Notes: generated from the letters alone by a model not told the origin. A DNA stretch of 64,000 nucleotides from Pectinophora gossypiella (GCF_024362695.1 NC_065420.1:13121420-13185419), one strand, 5' to 3'. Shown: positions 21,786 through 34,074, counted from the stretch's first letter. Numbers and translations are program-made.

Positions 21786-22149
21786 TATTAATTTGACCGT
21801 GGCGTTTTTTTAAACATATTATAACCTAATTGATAATCTCTGTCTAAAATCACTTTGTGAAACTGTCATTTGTTTGGCTAAGACATTACAGGCCAAATCA
21901 CCTGATTATCCGTAAAAGTAAAACGATTCCGTGGTTCAGAAAGCACGTTAACCAAATAAAATAACTAATGTAAGTAAAATTAAGACAGACAGAGTACTGC
22001 AGGGCAGAAGGCAAGAGGGAAACCACTGCTCTATTTTTCCCTAAAAAGTAGCATGGAAGATGCTACACCGACAAGAGCGTGGCTTTTAAATTAGTGATGA
22101 TGATGAAGAAAAATTAAAACTATTATGTGTATTATTAAAATAGTTAATG

Positions 22150-22282
22150 TTTTCTTGCCACTGGTTGCCCGGAATAAATTGCTGCTTAGCAATTAGTCCG
22201 CCAGATTGTACTGTATCTTTCGTCCATGTGTGTAAAACTTGTTTTGTGTGTTGTATGCATTAAAGTATATTTTTGTATTTAA
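22150..22282 (+). mobile_element. LINE 3' tail
   Basis: CACTGGTTGCCCGGAATAAA and GCATTAAAGTATATTTTTG match the tail at 20565. Confidence 0.5.
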
Positions 22283-22659
22283 GCCGTTGGTCGTTTTTTT
22301 TTTGTTACGAAGGGGAAATCCTCATGGATACCTCGTCGTCCGGGGGAGCAACGAGGTTATGTCGGACTCTTACCGACTAAAACCCCTCCGATGGTCCTCT
22401 GCTGTGCATGTCAGGGAGCTCCGGGATCTCTGTCGAACGCACCGGTACTCGCCTCGCACTTGCTTTTATTAAAGCGCATCCCGGGGTAGATACCCACCCC
22501 TATGCCATCCCAGTTTTACAGCAATGCGAAGCCATGACGCATCCCCACATCCCTGCCCTTACCACCCACGATCCCCAGTGCCCCTTTCAGTCGCCTTTTA
22601 CGACAGGCAGGGGGTACCGTAGCCCTATTCTTACGCCCGGAACTACAGGGCCGTTGGTC
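22283..22659 (-). mobile_element. Retroposed insert with 10-bp target duplication
   Basis: The insert occupies 22293-22649 and is flanked by perfect GCCGTTGGTC copies (22283-22292 and 22650-22659). It carries a T-run at its left end, that is a poly(A) tail on the minus strand. Inside it is GC-rich (CGTCGTCCGGGGGAGCAACG) and holds a CTGCCTGTCGTAAAAGGCGA-like motif. It has no recognisable protein. The flanks are the core of a SINE, so it jumped into an older SINE. Confidence 0.65.
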
Positions 22660-22795
22660 CTAGGTTACTGGCACCAACGTCTCCTTCAACTCGCACTGGA
22701 GCAACTTTGTAGTGTATGGACCATACCCTCTCCGGTCTCCGGAGGGGAGACCTGGGTCAAGCAGTGGGACGTATATAAGCATAGATTTACTAATT

Positions 22796-22912
22796 AAAAC
22801 ACATAAAAACGGGTTCTTACCGCGTTTAAAACGGGGATATGAGACTCCCGATATTATATCATCATCCCCATTTTAAACGAGGTAAGAACCCGTTATTATG
22901 TGTTTTAATTAT
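22796..22912. mobile_element. Element A, palindromic MITE
   Basis: AATTAAAACACATAAAAACG at the left and CGTTATTATGTGTTTTAATT at the right are inverted copies. The arms continue through GGGTTCTTACC and GCGTTTAAAA for about 45 bases, with a short centre. Related copies lie at 40384, 47308-47835 and 53431. Confidence 0.7.
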
Positions 22913-23394
22913 GATAATAACCGCGATAACTTAAAATAATGTATAGATTTACTACTACGGTAGTTGTAAATCAATGTATATAGGCAGCTTAAGTATAAAT
23001 ATCTCCTTTTCTAAATTGTCACAGCTGAATGTTTCTCCACCAATCCACAGTGGAGCAATATTCAATTATTATTTACCAACTTGGCTATTTACTTTAAATA
23101 TTACGCGAAGTAACGATATACCAACTTACCTATTTAGTTTGCAAAATATCTGCATAATATAATAATGTAAAGGCACTTAGATTGCATTGCTTTATCTTTT
23201 ATATCATAAAATATAAATACACACATACTTAAACTCACGCTTGTAATCCCTTGTGGAGTAGGCAGAGCCGCACGTATTCGAAAGAGCTTAGGTATCAGCC
23301 TATTTACTTTGTTTTGTGGGCGTTTAGTGTCTGTCTGGAAACTACAGCTCTTGTCCAATCGGAATGATTTTTTAGATATATCGATTTTATTTTT

Positions 23395-23560
23395 TTTCCC
23401 TCTTGCCTTCCGCCCCGCAGTACTCTTTCTGACGCAAGTGGGATGGCGCCCAGAGTAGTCTATTTCAAACCACTGCCCTATTTTTCCTTAAAAAGTAGCA
23501 TGGAGAGTTAGGAAAATGCTACACCGACAAGAGCGTTGCACTTAAATTAGTGATGATGAT
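23395..23560 (+). mobile_element. D-type LINE fragment in two pieces
   Basis: CTTCCGCCCCGCAGTACTCT (plus) is followed by GAAAATGCTACACCGACAAG, which is the same family in the opposite orientation. This indicates a local rearrangement or two insertions. Confidence 0.45.
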
Positions 23561-23587
23561 GATTAATTTTTTTATCGATGTACTTCT

Positions 23588-23975
23588 GCTCACCGCTGAG
23601 CTGTGGCATCCCAGTTGGTAGAACTCTTGCCTCTCCACAAGCGTTCTACCAACTGGACCACACTTGCCTCCACTTTGAGGTCGCAGGTTCGAAACCAGCA
23701 CAGGCCTAAACCAATGGTTGTCGAATTTGTTTTTCGAACTCATTATTGGATCATAAATGATTATAACGTGCTCAGCGGTGAAGGAAAACATCGTGAGGAA
23801 ACCCACATTGCCGAGAAACGCATTTTCGGAGGAATGTGACGTAACCTGTATTGGGCTGGTTTTCCCTTTGCGAGTTGGAAGGTCAGACAGGCAGTCGCTT
23901 CTGTAAAAAACCGAACCGTTACTGTTAGGTAAGCGGACCCTGTGAAAAACGGGATAATGCTAGGGAGTTGGGGTA
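23588..23975 (+). mobile_element. SINE family F4, most complete copy
   Basis: The head has a B box (GGTCGCAGGTTCGAAACC) preceded by an A-box-like AGCTGTGGCATCCCAGTTGG. The body reads GTGCTCAGCGGTGAAGGAAA, CATCGTGAGGAAACCCACAT and GCATTTTCGGAGGAATGTGA. It ends at ACCCTGTGAAAAACGGGATA and ATGCTAGGGAG. A 30-base stretch (TAGAACTCTTGCCTCTCCAC and onward) is duplicated in inverted form within the head. Confidence 0.7.
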
Positions 23976-24384
23976 CTTCTGCTCACCCGAATTAGGAACA
24001 TAGTTTGATCTACTCGTTTATTTAGTGATACGCACGATACAAATTAACAAACAATGAGATGATTATAAGATTAACTTGTTTATAACTTAGAAGTTACATC
24101 ACACATTCAAGCTACGATCAAGCGTGTCTATCAAGCGCAACTTAGATTGCTAAGTAGAAGCAAATGATATGTTTGATTTGTATTAAGTTAGATATAAGTA
24201 TACACTATGGAGAACTTATTTTAACTTATTTAAGTGACAAGGTCGGAAAATAAGTTGATTTAATAAATTAAATATTTAACTTGTATCCCTGTGGGGATAG
24301 TTAAAGATGCATAAATCAGATATTACATAGACGTGTATGTGTGACTTAGATCGTAGTGTTACCGGTTCGAATCCCGTTGTCGAC

Positions 24385-24780
24385 TTTATGGATATGTATA
24401 CGTTTTTACAATAAAATACCAGATAATATTTTAAATTTGTCAGAAAATAAATTCAAAGCTCATGTGAAGCTTACTTTAAGTAAAAAAGCTTATTATAAGA
24501 TTAATGATTACCTAATTGATAAAAAATGTCTGGTATTGAATGTGTTCCTCAAGTTATTAAATAACTTGTAATGTACCCTCATTGATTTAAAAGATATGTT
24601 GCTGTTGCAGTTTCTTGTCATTTCTTCTCCTCAGCCATAACACCTTGCGACATGATTCAACAAGTCTATCCATGATAATTAAGTACCTTAAGTTGGTCTG
24701 TTAAATACTTTATTAAATGTTCTGTTTTATAAGCTGTTGGTTATCTAAATAAAATAAATAAATTACGTTAAATAAATGAT
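24385..24780 (+). pseudogene. Jockey-like LINE, C-terminus and 3' UTR
   Basis: The frame encodes FYNKIPDNILNLSENKFKAH and SKKAYYKINDYLIDKK, the signature C-terminus of insect non-LTR polyproteins. It is followed by a 3' UTR ending in (AAAT)n. A sister copy lies at 45325-45600 inside RPAP3 intron 2. Both are 5'-truncated to under 400 bases. Confidence 0.7.
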
Positions 24781-25024
24781 TCTGATTTATGTGTTTGAAT
24801 TCATGTTTGGATCATAGATAATTGATATCACGAGATTTCCAGGATTTGTGGTCTTAAACATAGCTGGGGAGACTTCCTGTAACGTGAATTACCAAGTAAG
24901 CAATACGTTCTGACAGAAAGCTTGGTGAGGTGTGGGTACTTAGTTCATCTTACGTTGAATGTAGGTACCTACGATAAGCTGCAAAAGTCCAATCAGTTTC
25001 TCACATACATACATAAACTCCCGT

Positions 25025-25297
25025 CTATTTCCCACCGGGATAACCAAAGACTACGGAATTCCATTTGCTTCGATCCTGACACACTTCTCTTGCTTCCTCC
25101 AAATTCACCAATCGCTTCATACACGCACGCCGGTTCAGAGTAGATCGTAGAAAAGTTTTAACTTTTCTAAGGATATCTCCCATTTGGTCAATGTAAGTCC
25201 TTCTAGGTCTTCCTCTGCCAGCCCTACCATCAACTTTCGCTTTATATACCGCTTTCGTAATTAGCTTCTTGCAAAGTAATAAATTAACTGGTTGCAC
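25025..25297 (-). pseudogene. LINE C-terminal fragment (GRAGRGRPRRTYID)
   Basis: The minus-strand frame reads KVDGRAGRGRPRRTYIDQMG, then LNRRACMKRLVNLEEAREVC and QDRSKWNSVV. This is a C-terminal segment found repeatedly in Lepidoptera as LINE debris (recognised pattern, not searched). Shorter pieces of the same 3' end appear at about 25785-25880 and, on the plus strand, 55513-55615. It is not a host gene. Confidence 0.6.
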
Positions 25298-25887
25298 TTA
25301 AGACCACCTGGTTACATGTCGTTTCTGTAATAGACCAAAAACAGCTACAAAATCATAAACGTTATAATTATGACAACTAATGGTACATAATTTCACCATT
25401 GTTTACAAAAGGAAATTTGAGTGTGTTCGTTGAATGAATGAGGGTCGCTGGGTGAAAGGAAAGGGTAGGAAGCAGGAATGCTTGATACTTGAACACTGTT
25501 GACTACTCCATTCAACCATCATCCATCCATTAATCATGAGCTTATGTTATGTTATGTATACAGCACTTATAAGATTGTCGTTCTAATATCTTATGCACGC
25601 AGGCATATTTAATATAAACATTCCAGCTAAAACCGTTTTTTTTATATAATAGTTGTATTAAATTATTATAATCACGATAAATCAGATTAGTTTATCTAAC
25701 TAAACATAATGACAATATGTATGGTAACAATGTGGTCTGATGATTTAAGTGTTTATTGCGTAATGTTTACCTAAAATATCTACATACATAAACTCACGCC
25801 AATTGCCCACCGGGGTAAGCAGAGACTATGGAAGTCTATTTGTTTAGATCTTGACACACTTTTCTTTCCTCCTAAACATTCACCAAC

Positions 25888-26218
25888 ATACATACATAAA
25901 CAGCCTATACGTCCCACTGCTGGGAACAGGCCTCCCCTTAATCAACCGGAGGGGGTATGGAGCATACTCCACCACGCTGCTCCACTGCCGGTTGGTGGAG
26001 GTGTTTGAGTTCGTAGCTCGGGACCAACGGCTTATCATGCCTTCCGAAGCACGGAATCATCTTACTTTTTCGGACAATTAGGTGATTTAAGCCTGCAATG
26101 TCTTTACCAAACAAAGGACAGTCTCGCAAGGTGATTTCGACAATGTCCCCATCGGGAATCAAACCCGTACCTCGAGATCGTGAACCCAACGCTCTAACTA
26201 CTACACCACGGAGGCTGT
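25888..26218 (-). mobile_element. SINE family F3
   Basis: On the minus strand the head is tRNA-like (A box GTGTAGTAGTTAGAGCGTTG, B box GATTCCCGATGGGGACA). The core is CCGTGCTTCGGAAGGCA and the tail contains AACCGGCAGTGGAGCAGCGT and GCCTGTTCCCAGCAGTGGGA. Reading frames here are SINE artefacts. Confidence 0.75.
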
Positions 26219-26457
26219 TATACACAACAGAACTGAGGTTGTTGTGTGTTGTGTGTGACAAAGGTGTATAATAAAAATAATTATTCCTTGATATTATGAT
26301 CAGATATGTATTGAATTATGTTGTTAAAGTAGTTAATGCCATCTGCGGCAAATCTCAATAAGGCACTTCAAAAAAAAAAACTAAGTACATACCCACACCC
26401 CACTGAGCTTAGTATTATAATAAATAATAATAATAATTACAATAATTAAGTAATAAT

Positions 26458-26735
26458 CTTCTTCTATCGTGTGGGTTGTGAGGTGGATTACCAACCCCAT
26501 CAAACCTGGTGTCAGGATTACTATTGAGCAGCCAAAAGCCCCTGATATGGCTCATGTAACGACTACTAACTTACATCAGTAAGTAGTAATCGAGATCAAC
26601 AGCCTAACGTGCTTTCCGAAGCACGGATCGTCTTACTTGCGGACATTCAGGTGATCAGCCTGCGATTTCCTAACCAAACTAGGGATCACAAAGTTATTTT
26701 TGTGATATACCCACCGGGATTCGAACCGGGACCGT
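26458..26735 (-). mobile_element. SINE family F2
   Basis: Reverse copy: the tail CTTCTATCGTGTGGGTTGTG appears first, then the core, and the B box complement CCGGGATTCGAACCGGGAC last. The head is cut near 26735. Confidence 0.7.
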
Positions 26736-27309
26736 ATTTGACCGGGAACCGGGAATATATTTTATTTATATATTTTGATAAAAACTGTGGTGGTTTTTCA
26801 TTATAACTTAAAGTGGAGTGTAATAATAAATAATAAAATTAAAATAAAATAAAAATAATTTAATGGAGTTCCCATACAAAAGAATCTTTAATTTTAATTT
26901 AAAATAGTAACAAATTCATTTAGAAAATGAGATTTTCAAGAGCATGATTAAACTTGACATTGACTTCAATAATTACTATCTAAATGGCTGTGTAATAATC
27001 AAAACAATAATTAGATTAGACGGAAGAAGTCACGGAATATGACTAATAATAAATTATATTTCAAATCCAATATTATTTTTCACGCATGCGCTATAATGAT
27101 GATCGATCAACAGCTATCGATCAATGATTTATATAATGTTAATCGAATATAATTAGTTATTTGGCTGTACAATGGGCAGTCATCATGTTGCAGTCAAAAT
27201 ATTAATTTGGTCGTTTTGTAAAACGTCATTGCGGGTTTTTTTTTCTTTTTGACTTGACCTTCGTGACCGTCCACTTAGGCTGTAAGTCTATCACTCTCTT
27301 TATAGAATC

Positions 27310-27770
27310 ATCATCTCTGTTTTTCACAGGGTCCATTCACCGAACTTGAAGATTTCACAGGTAAAGTTTTTTACAGAAGCGACTGCTTGTCTGACCGCAG
27401 GTCCAGAATTTCGTTAAGATAGTAACCCTCTGGGAACAGTCACTCGCGTAACGTTACATAACATAACATAACATGATATATTACAGGAAACACACAGTCA
27501 TCTTCCCCTAGCATTGTCCTGTTTTTCACAGGGTCCGCTTTCCTAACCGGAAGATTTGACAGGTCCAGTTTTAAAGAAGCAACTGCCTGTCTGACCTTCC
27601 AACCCGTGAAGGGAAAACCAGTCCAATATAATATGTTAGGTCACATACCTCCCAAATGCATTTCTCGGGATGTGAGTTTCCTCATTGGTTTAGGCCTAAA
27701 ATGGGATTGGAACCTGCGACCTCAAAGTGAGAGTCAAGCGTTCTACCAACTCAGCTACTACGGGTTACAG
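27310..27770 (-). mobile_element. SINE family F4, probably two tandem copies
   Basis: CACAGGGTCCATTCACCGAA and, 200 bases later, CACAGGGTCCGCTTTCCTAA both start the F4 3' end on the minus strand. The second copy continues to the B box complement GGAACCTGCGACCTCAAAGT. Confidence 0.6.
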
Positions 27771-27879
27771 AATAGAAATGGTTTATTTAGTGTACTTTAC
27801 TAAACCTCCCATAACCTGAGGAGAGGCCTGTGCCCAGAAGTAGGACATAATATAGGCTCTGAATGACTTCACATAACAT

Positions 27880-28210
27880 AACATAAACGGCCTATATACG
27901 TCCCACTGCTGGGCACAGGCCTCCTCTCAATCAACCGGAGGGGGTATGGAGCATACTCCACCACGCTGCTCCACTGCGGGTTGGTGGAGGTGTTTTGACG
28001 ACTAATAGCCGGGACCAACCACTTAACGTGCCCTTCGAAGCACGGAATCATCTTACTTTTTCGGACAATCAGGTGATTTAAGCCTAAAAAGTCCTTACCA
28101 AACAAAGGTCAGTCTCACAAAGTGATTTCGACAATGTCCCCATCGGGAATCGACCCCGGACCTTCAGATCGTGAGCCTAACGCTCTAACCACTGGACCGC
28201 AGAGGCTGTT
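27880..28210 (-). mobile_element. SINE family F3
   Basis: It is nearly identical in organisation to the copy at 25888-26218, with tail, core and tRNA-like head on the minus strand. Confidence 0.75.
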
Positions 28211-29341
28211 CTTAATGACTTAATAAAAAGTAAATTAGAAATAATAACAGGAAGCTCGGTGAGGTTCGAGTACTTCATTAAGTAAGTACATCCATCGGAT
28301 GTACCTCCCATCCCTTTGGGATCACCCAATCGACTATAAAGTCGTGGGCTTACGTTATGAAATAGTGATAAATATGCACTAAATGTCTAAAACCAAATAC
28401 TACTCTTGATTATAAATGTTTTATAGTGATAAGGTCAATTTTCGCTGGTCGCCAGTCGCTACTTCAATGTTTTGATAGCCTGTCACTTCTAATTATAAGA
28501 GAATAAATAATTTATACTATTACGATTGTGGTGTCAATGATATTATCATTTTTTTCCGAACTGGATATGCAGTCCAGTCGTATTTCTTTTGTTTTTTGAC
28601 GGTGGTTTGCCAAAGAAGGCCGAAGAATCACTATTTGATTGCAAGCTCTTTTGCAAACGCCTCTACAAAGATCTACCTTTTTTTGACGTGACTTATTGTA
28701 GATTTTGAATTTCAAAAGTCTTATATATTACGCTAGTCTAACAGAAAGCTCAATGAGGTGTGGGTACTTACGATGGATGCATCTCTGACTAATCTCTGCT
28801 TATATTTGTTATGTTCCTATTATATCGAACTTCAGTAAAATTAAGGGACATTCATAAAGCCTAGCTAAGCATGCCTCTCCAGTTTTAAACCTCATTGTTT
28901 CAAATAGACAATCACCATCTTCATTTTACAACAATCTTAAACCTTGTTATGACTGCGTAAGATAAAATTTACTACCTTTTTCTGACAACGAAGTCGACCC
29001 TAACTAGACAATATTGGCACAATAAATATTGCTCTGAGATTGTGACCATAGTAACCTTACCTGCCGATTGGATCACGTTTTTCTCGAGCACATTAACAAT
29101 TGATGGTTAATATAATTTTTATACAATATTTTTAATCTGTGGAGTGTTATTTTTTAATATTTTTAAAAGTTTATTTTAGGTTTTGTTAACTGGAGCGCAC
29201 GTGATTTGACGATGATAAGGTAAGTGGTAGGTAATTTAGTAATCTTATTCATTTATTCAGGTTAACAACAGCTCATTTACAATACTTTACAATATTATGT
29301 TATAAGCTAGTGAAGCTAATTTACAGTTAACCACGTATTAA

Positions 29342-29345
<4 letters not shown>

Positions 29346-29372
<27 letters not shown>

Positions 29373-29374
29373 AG
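29346..29374. repeat. (GT)n microsatellite
   Basis: A run of about 14 GT dinucleotides followed by a T-run. Confidence 0.9.
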
Positions 29375-29984
29375 TTTTTTTTTTCAATTCTATACTTTTG
29401 CGATCGACAATTCCACTTGATATTTAATCAGAATAATGAGCTTCCAAATTCAAAATTCAAAAATATTTATTTTTCAAAATTGGCTTACAAATTTCGCGCT
29501 TTTTGAACGTCAAAAAACTATGTAACTAGCTGTAAAACTACTACCACATCGGAATCTGTAACGCTGAGGGAAATACGTGGCCAGAAAACCTCCCAGCACA
29601 GGGCCCTAGTCCTACTGTTTCATGTTTTCCTTTCTTTTCTTTTTTTTTAAATCCAGTTTGTATTACATAATTTATAGACCGAAATACAATGGTACCTATT
29701 CTAATTGCAGTCGGCGGAAGGAAAGTGAAAAATAAAGAAAGCTGAATCATCCCTCTCAGTATTCGTTACGATGCGAGTTTTTTTTTTCTATTTTTGATAA
29801 ACATTTCCATCATATCATAAATTACATAATGTGTAATGGTTTTGTCAGCGCACGTCAGGATTGCTCGCTGATGGTAGATCTTTTTCTACATAACATTTTT
29901 AACAATTCACACAATATCTTTATAAATTGTAGCCTATGTCTTATTCTGATTTATAATAAGCTATATTTTCGTAAAGTTTCATTA

Positions 29985-30072
29985 AAATGCATTAAGTAGT
30001 TTTTGCGTGAAAGAGTAATAAACATCCAAACATCCATACTGACAAACTTTCACATTTATAATAGGAAGATTT
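29985..30072 (-). mobile_element. Helitron-like 5' end, reverse orientation
   Basis: CATCCATACTGACAAACTTT and CACATTTATAATAGGAAGA are the reverse complement of a start sequence I associate with lepidopteran Helitrons. The 3' hairpin and CTRR end were not found nearby. Confidence 0.35.
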
Positions 30073-30366
30073 ATCGCAAATGGCATTTAACTACTTGGCC
30101 GAATAATCAGAGTGTGAGGTCCAATATAACATAAAAAAAATCAAATCTAAGGATTCGGAAAGCTACTTATTATCCTTTATAAACAAACCAAAGGAAGGAA
30201 TGTTTTAAATCCTTGATCTTCAGAAAATTGTACTGGTATTACGCCAATAATGTAACTACTTTCTATACCTACCCTTGACAATACTTCTACTATAACAATA
30301 AATATCAAGTTTTAACACTTGTAAAAATAATAAGGATGCGAGTCGTGTCCAATGGTGTGTCGTTCC

Positions 30367-30396
30367 CGAGAATTTTCCCATTTCGGGAATGTTCCC
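30367..30396. repeat. Short repeat carrying a perfect heat-shock-element pattern
   Basis: TTCGGGAATGTTC at 30382-30394 fits TTCnnGAAnnTTC exactly. A similar block lies at 30963-30990 and degenerate ones at 37104 and 38870. The function is unknown; no gene lies adjacent. Confidence 0.4.
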
Positions 30397-30402
30397 CTCA
30401 GG

Positions 30403-30495
30403 CAGGTGACAGCCTTCAGCGCTCCCCATTTGTCCGGCCAAGTAGTTAATGCCATCTGCGGCAAATCTACAATAAGTCACGTCAAAGAAAAAGAA
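30403..30495 (+). mobile_element. LINE 3' tail, truncated
   Basis: AGCCTTCAGCGCTCCCCATT through TACAATAAGTCACGTC and an A-rich tail; same family as 2254-2556. Confidence 0.65.
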
Positions 30496-30744
30496 GGAAT
30501 GTTCCGCCAGTAAAAAGACGCGAAGCTTATGTAAAAAGTGCTCTATTACGTAACCTTTAGGCAGTAGAGACCATAGTACAAGAATAAATTATTTGTATGT
30601 ATAATGTTTGTATATTTTGTAATTAGTTGTAGATATAAGCGAGTCTTATATATTAATTGTTGCGATTAGTGTATTATCATGTATGTACTAATATGTATGC
30701 TTGTACACGCTATCTGCCCTCTCCACGTTAATCTTTCACTCTCA

Positions 30745-30850
30745 CAGGCCTACTGGAAGAAATTTCTGTTGGAAATAAGTTGTGCCTTTAGTCTCTCTTC
30801 ACGTTGTCATATTGTGTTTCTGTGTTATCCTGTGTACAATAAATTATTAA
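30745..30850 (+). mobile_element. LINE 3' tail
   Basis: CTACTGGAAGAAATTTCTGT and TGTACAATAAATTATTAAAC match the end of the 20565 family loosely. Confidence 0.4.
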
Positions 30851-30962
30851 ACAAATGAATAAAAAGAAAATTTAATATCAAAAAAATAAAATAAAAATAT
30901 GATTGAAAATAAAGAAAACAGCAGCACGTGTCCTTACTATAAAAGTTTTTACAACTTGAATA

Positions 30963-30990
30963 TTCCCGTTTCGGGAATATTCCCCGGAAC
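30963..30990. repeat. Second short repeat with heat-shock-element pattern
   Basis: TTCGGGAATATTC at 30970-30982 again fits TTCnnGAAnnTTC exactly, about 590 bases from the first. Confidence 0.4.
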
Positions 30991-31282
30991 AGCACTTTTA
31001 TTTATTTTTTTATTATTTATTTTTACAGTTTTACATTCAGCCATTACAGTAAAAACCAATTCGACTGAAACAAACACATATAAGACATAACAATTATTAT
31101 TATTTAACTAGAACAATAGCCACATCTGTGAACACTTCCACTGGTCATGTCATAAATATTATAAACTAAGTAGGTACCTCCTTTTGGAAGTATTTTTATA
31201 ACACTTCATAAATCGCACATATTTACCTCTCTACTATGTAGTGTCAGATTGACTTCTCGATTGAGTATAGGTACATACTCCA

Positions 31283-31548
31283 CCTTTTTTTTTTGACGTG
31301 ACTTATTGTAGATTTGCCGCATTAAATACTTGGCCGGACAAATGGGGAGCGCTGAAGGCTCTCACCCGGTACAACGTTTAAGACAACAGGCCTGAGGGTG
31401 CCCAGTTGGGCGCGAACCTCGGCTCAGGGCGTCGTCTGAGAGGAAAAATATTTGAAAGAATTAATCGACCCTAGTGGGTCGATAGCGATAAGCGCTGAAT
31501 GAGGGAAATCGTCGACCACGCCGGCGGGGTCGGTATCGGGGACCTGGA
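31283..31548 (-). mobile_element. LINE 3' tail, reverse orientation
   Basis: T-run, GACGTGACTTATTGTAGATT and CGGCTCAGGGCGTCGTCTGA match the tail at 2254-2556. A small internal deletion lies near the 3' end. Confidence 0.7.
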
Positions 31549-32327
31549 AACATACTCCACCATACCATACATAATATAACATAAACAGCCTATATAAGTC
31601 CCACTGCTGGGCACAGGCCCAAATAATTACTATTCCTTATCAAACCAGTATTATTTTGGTTGAAGTACTTACCTATGACTTATTTATTTGATTAAACTTG
31701 TATGGCGCGCGTTTCGCTCTCTCTTGGACCTTTCAACCTCTTTCCTCTATTCCGTGGTTATCATAATCAGTCTCCCCATGATCATGGTATTCAACAGTGT
31801 TGAAATATCAGAAGTCTCATATCGAACTGTGTATTATATTGTATTTTAATTCAAAAATATTCTAATTTGAAAATCGAATACTCATACAAATTCAGATCTT
31901 AATTTACGATGCATCACAGCTGACAATTAAACACCTAATCAAAAATTCAAACCGATCAATTTAAAAACAAATTCCAAAGTCATCGTACATGCGCTTGATC
32001 GACGATCAAGATACAAACATACATACATACACGGCGCCTTGTCGTAACAATCAGTTTTTAACACCTTCCGGTCATCGACCGTGACTTGTTCGAAACCGGT
32101 TTTATTCAAAAACTAACAGATCATTTCTCCCTCATTTACCATTGGCGATACATTTGACAGGTGTAATTAGATCTAGTTTACTTTTTTTTTTCGTTGCTAA
32201 ATAGGAGTTGGATGGTCCGTTTTAATCTCTGTGCCGCATTCTTTTTGGTTTAGTAATACTGTAGCATGTTACTTACTTCCGCTTGAAATTAGGCAACCTA
32301 CACGTTAGTTAATGAATAGATCGTCAT

Positions 32328-32610
32328 GTACATTCATGAGCAATATAATGTATCCATTTTAGGACTCTGTCGCACTAACATATTTGACATTTAGAAAGAA
32401 AGAAAGAAAGAAAGAAAAAATATTTATTCGACATACTTATTGTTTTAACATAATTAACATAAAATAATACAGTTATGAATGTATGCCGAAACGGTTCCAC
32501 CTCAGCATAATGCCTAGACTACTAGTGAGACTTACAGTTCAATTTGTCAAAAAATCTAATGTGACATGGTACCAAAGTGTATACATATTAATGTTCGTGA
32601 CCGTAGGTAT
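32328..32610 (+). mobile_element. Element N split by a (GAAA)n-containing insert
   Basis: TTCATGAGCAATATAATGTA to TATTTGACATTTAG matches the left half of element N. GTGAGACTTACAGTTCAATT to TGTTCGTGACCGTA matches the right half. The insert between (about 32394-32525) starts with a GAAA repeat. Confidence 0.6.
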
Positions 32611-32667
32611 GAATGGAATAGTATCTTACCCCGGTGGGAAATAGGCGTGAGTTTATGTACTCACTAC

Positions 32668-32846
32668 CGGCCGCCCGCGACTTCGTCCGCGTAGATTTCG
32701 GTTTCCGCAGTACGAATTTCCATTTTTTTTTTTAATTATTAAAGCCTGTATGTTATTCTGATGTATAAGCTACATTATTGTGAAAAAGTAACAAAATATC
32801 CAAAGATCCATACTGACAAAGTACCTACATATTATAATATTAGTAC
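32668..32846 (-). mobile_element. Short Helitron-like element, reverse orientation
   Basis: On the minus strand it starts near TACTAATATTATAATATG and ends in GACGAAGTCGCGGGCGGCCG plus GTAGT. The end has the GC hairpin and the position of a Helitron 3' terminus, but CTAG is altered. Confidence 0.4.
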
Positions 32847-33299
32847 CTAAGATGTATGTAAGTATGTTGGATTCATAAGTCATCTGACGACAAAGTAACT
32901 GCATTTTTTACAATATTTAGAGACGAAATAAATAAAAGAAATCACATGACACCTAGAACAAGATATTATCAAAACAAAACTGTTGTCTGAAAGAAAACAG
33001 GACAAAAACAAAACTTAGGCGATTCTCACACGATTTTGAGGCGATGCATCGCCTTGCCAGCGATGTTCGTGTGTTTAGGCATCAGTTAGTAAAGTCAATA
33101 AATTTATTTGCCCTCAAGATGTTTCTGATTTTAAATGATATAAAAAACCACACCAATAAAAGAAAAAACATCAAAATCGTACCTGTCCCTGGCAAGTTAA
33201 AAGTGAAACCCTCCATTGACTTTTATAGCGGATTGCATACAAATCTCTACCGTAATTTTAAAGAACTACCTAGATAAATATTTTATCTATGTATCTAAC

Positions 33300-33590
33300 T
33301 CAATGCGACGTGACGGAACCGAAGGTCCCGGGTTCGAATCACAGTAGGGACATATCACAAAAATCACTTTGTGACTCCTAATTTGGTTACGACATTGCAG
33401 GCTGACCGCCCGATTGTCCGAAAGTAAGAAGATCCGTGCTTCGGAGGGCACGTTAAGCAGTCGGTTCCGGCTACTATTTACTTGAGTATGTAGTCGTTAC
33501 ATGAGCCATGTCAGGGGTATTTGGCGGCTCAATAACCTGACACCAAACGGTTGATGAGGTTGGTCATTCACCTCATAACCGACCGCTTCA
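33300..33590 (+). mobile_element. SINE family F2, head degraded
   Basis: B box GGTTCGAATCACAGTAG, core CCGTGCTTCGGAGGGCACGT and tail ATGAGGTTGGTCATTCACCT. The A box is lost. Confidence 0.65.
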
Positions 33591-33754
33591 CTGCCGCGGT
33601 GGTGTCGTGTGCGAACCACCTAACTGGTACCAAAATATTTCAATGTCCGTGTTACAGATAACATCATTATGAATATACTTTAACACATTGACATACGACA
33701 GTTTCAACGGTACCTATCCTAGATTATTTGTCAAATATTAATTTTAGTTCAATG

Positions 33755-33992
33755 ACCAACACACCGGCCGGTCGGTCATAGGATGAGTGACCACAAAAAA
33801 AAAGTTTTCATCTCGAGCTCCTCCGTGCTTCGGAAGGCACGTTAAGCCGTTGGTCCCGGCTGCATTCGCAGTCGTTAATAACCATCAATCCGCACTGGGC
33901 CCGCGTGATGGTTTAAGGCCCGATCTCCCTATCCATCCATAGGGAAGGCCCGTGCCCCAGCAGTGGGGACGTTAATGGGCTGATGATCATGA
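33755..33992 (+). mobile_element. SINE family F1, head truncated inside the 5S-like part
   Basis: It begins CCGGTCGGTCATAGGATGAG TGACC, the second 5S-like box, then A-run, core and tail to GGACGTTAATGGGC. Confidence 0.7.
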
Positions 33993-34074
33993 CCAACACA
34001 CTGAAGTGTTTAATGAGCAAAGCAAAATGAGAATGAGAAATGTGTTATCGGAGGTATGAAGGTAGATCCAGTAA

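Noticed and set aside
22408..22797. 129-codon ORF
   Set aside because: It crosses the boundary and target duplication of the retroposed insert at 22293-22649, so it joins unrelated sequences.
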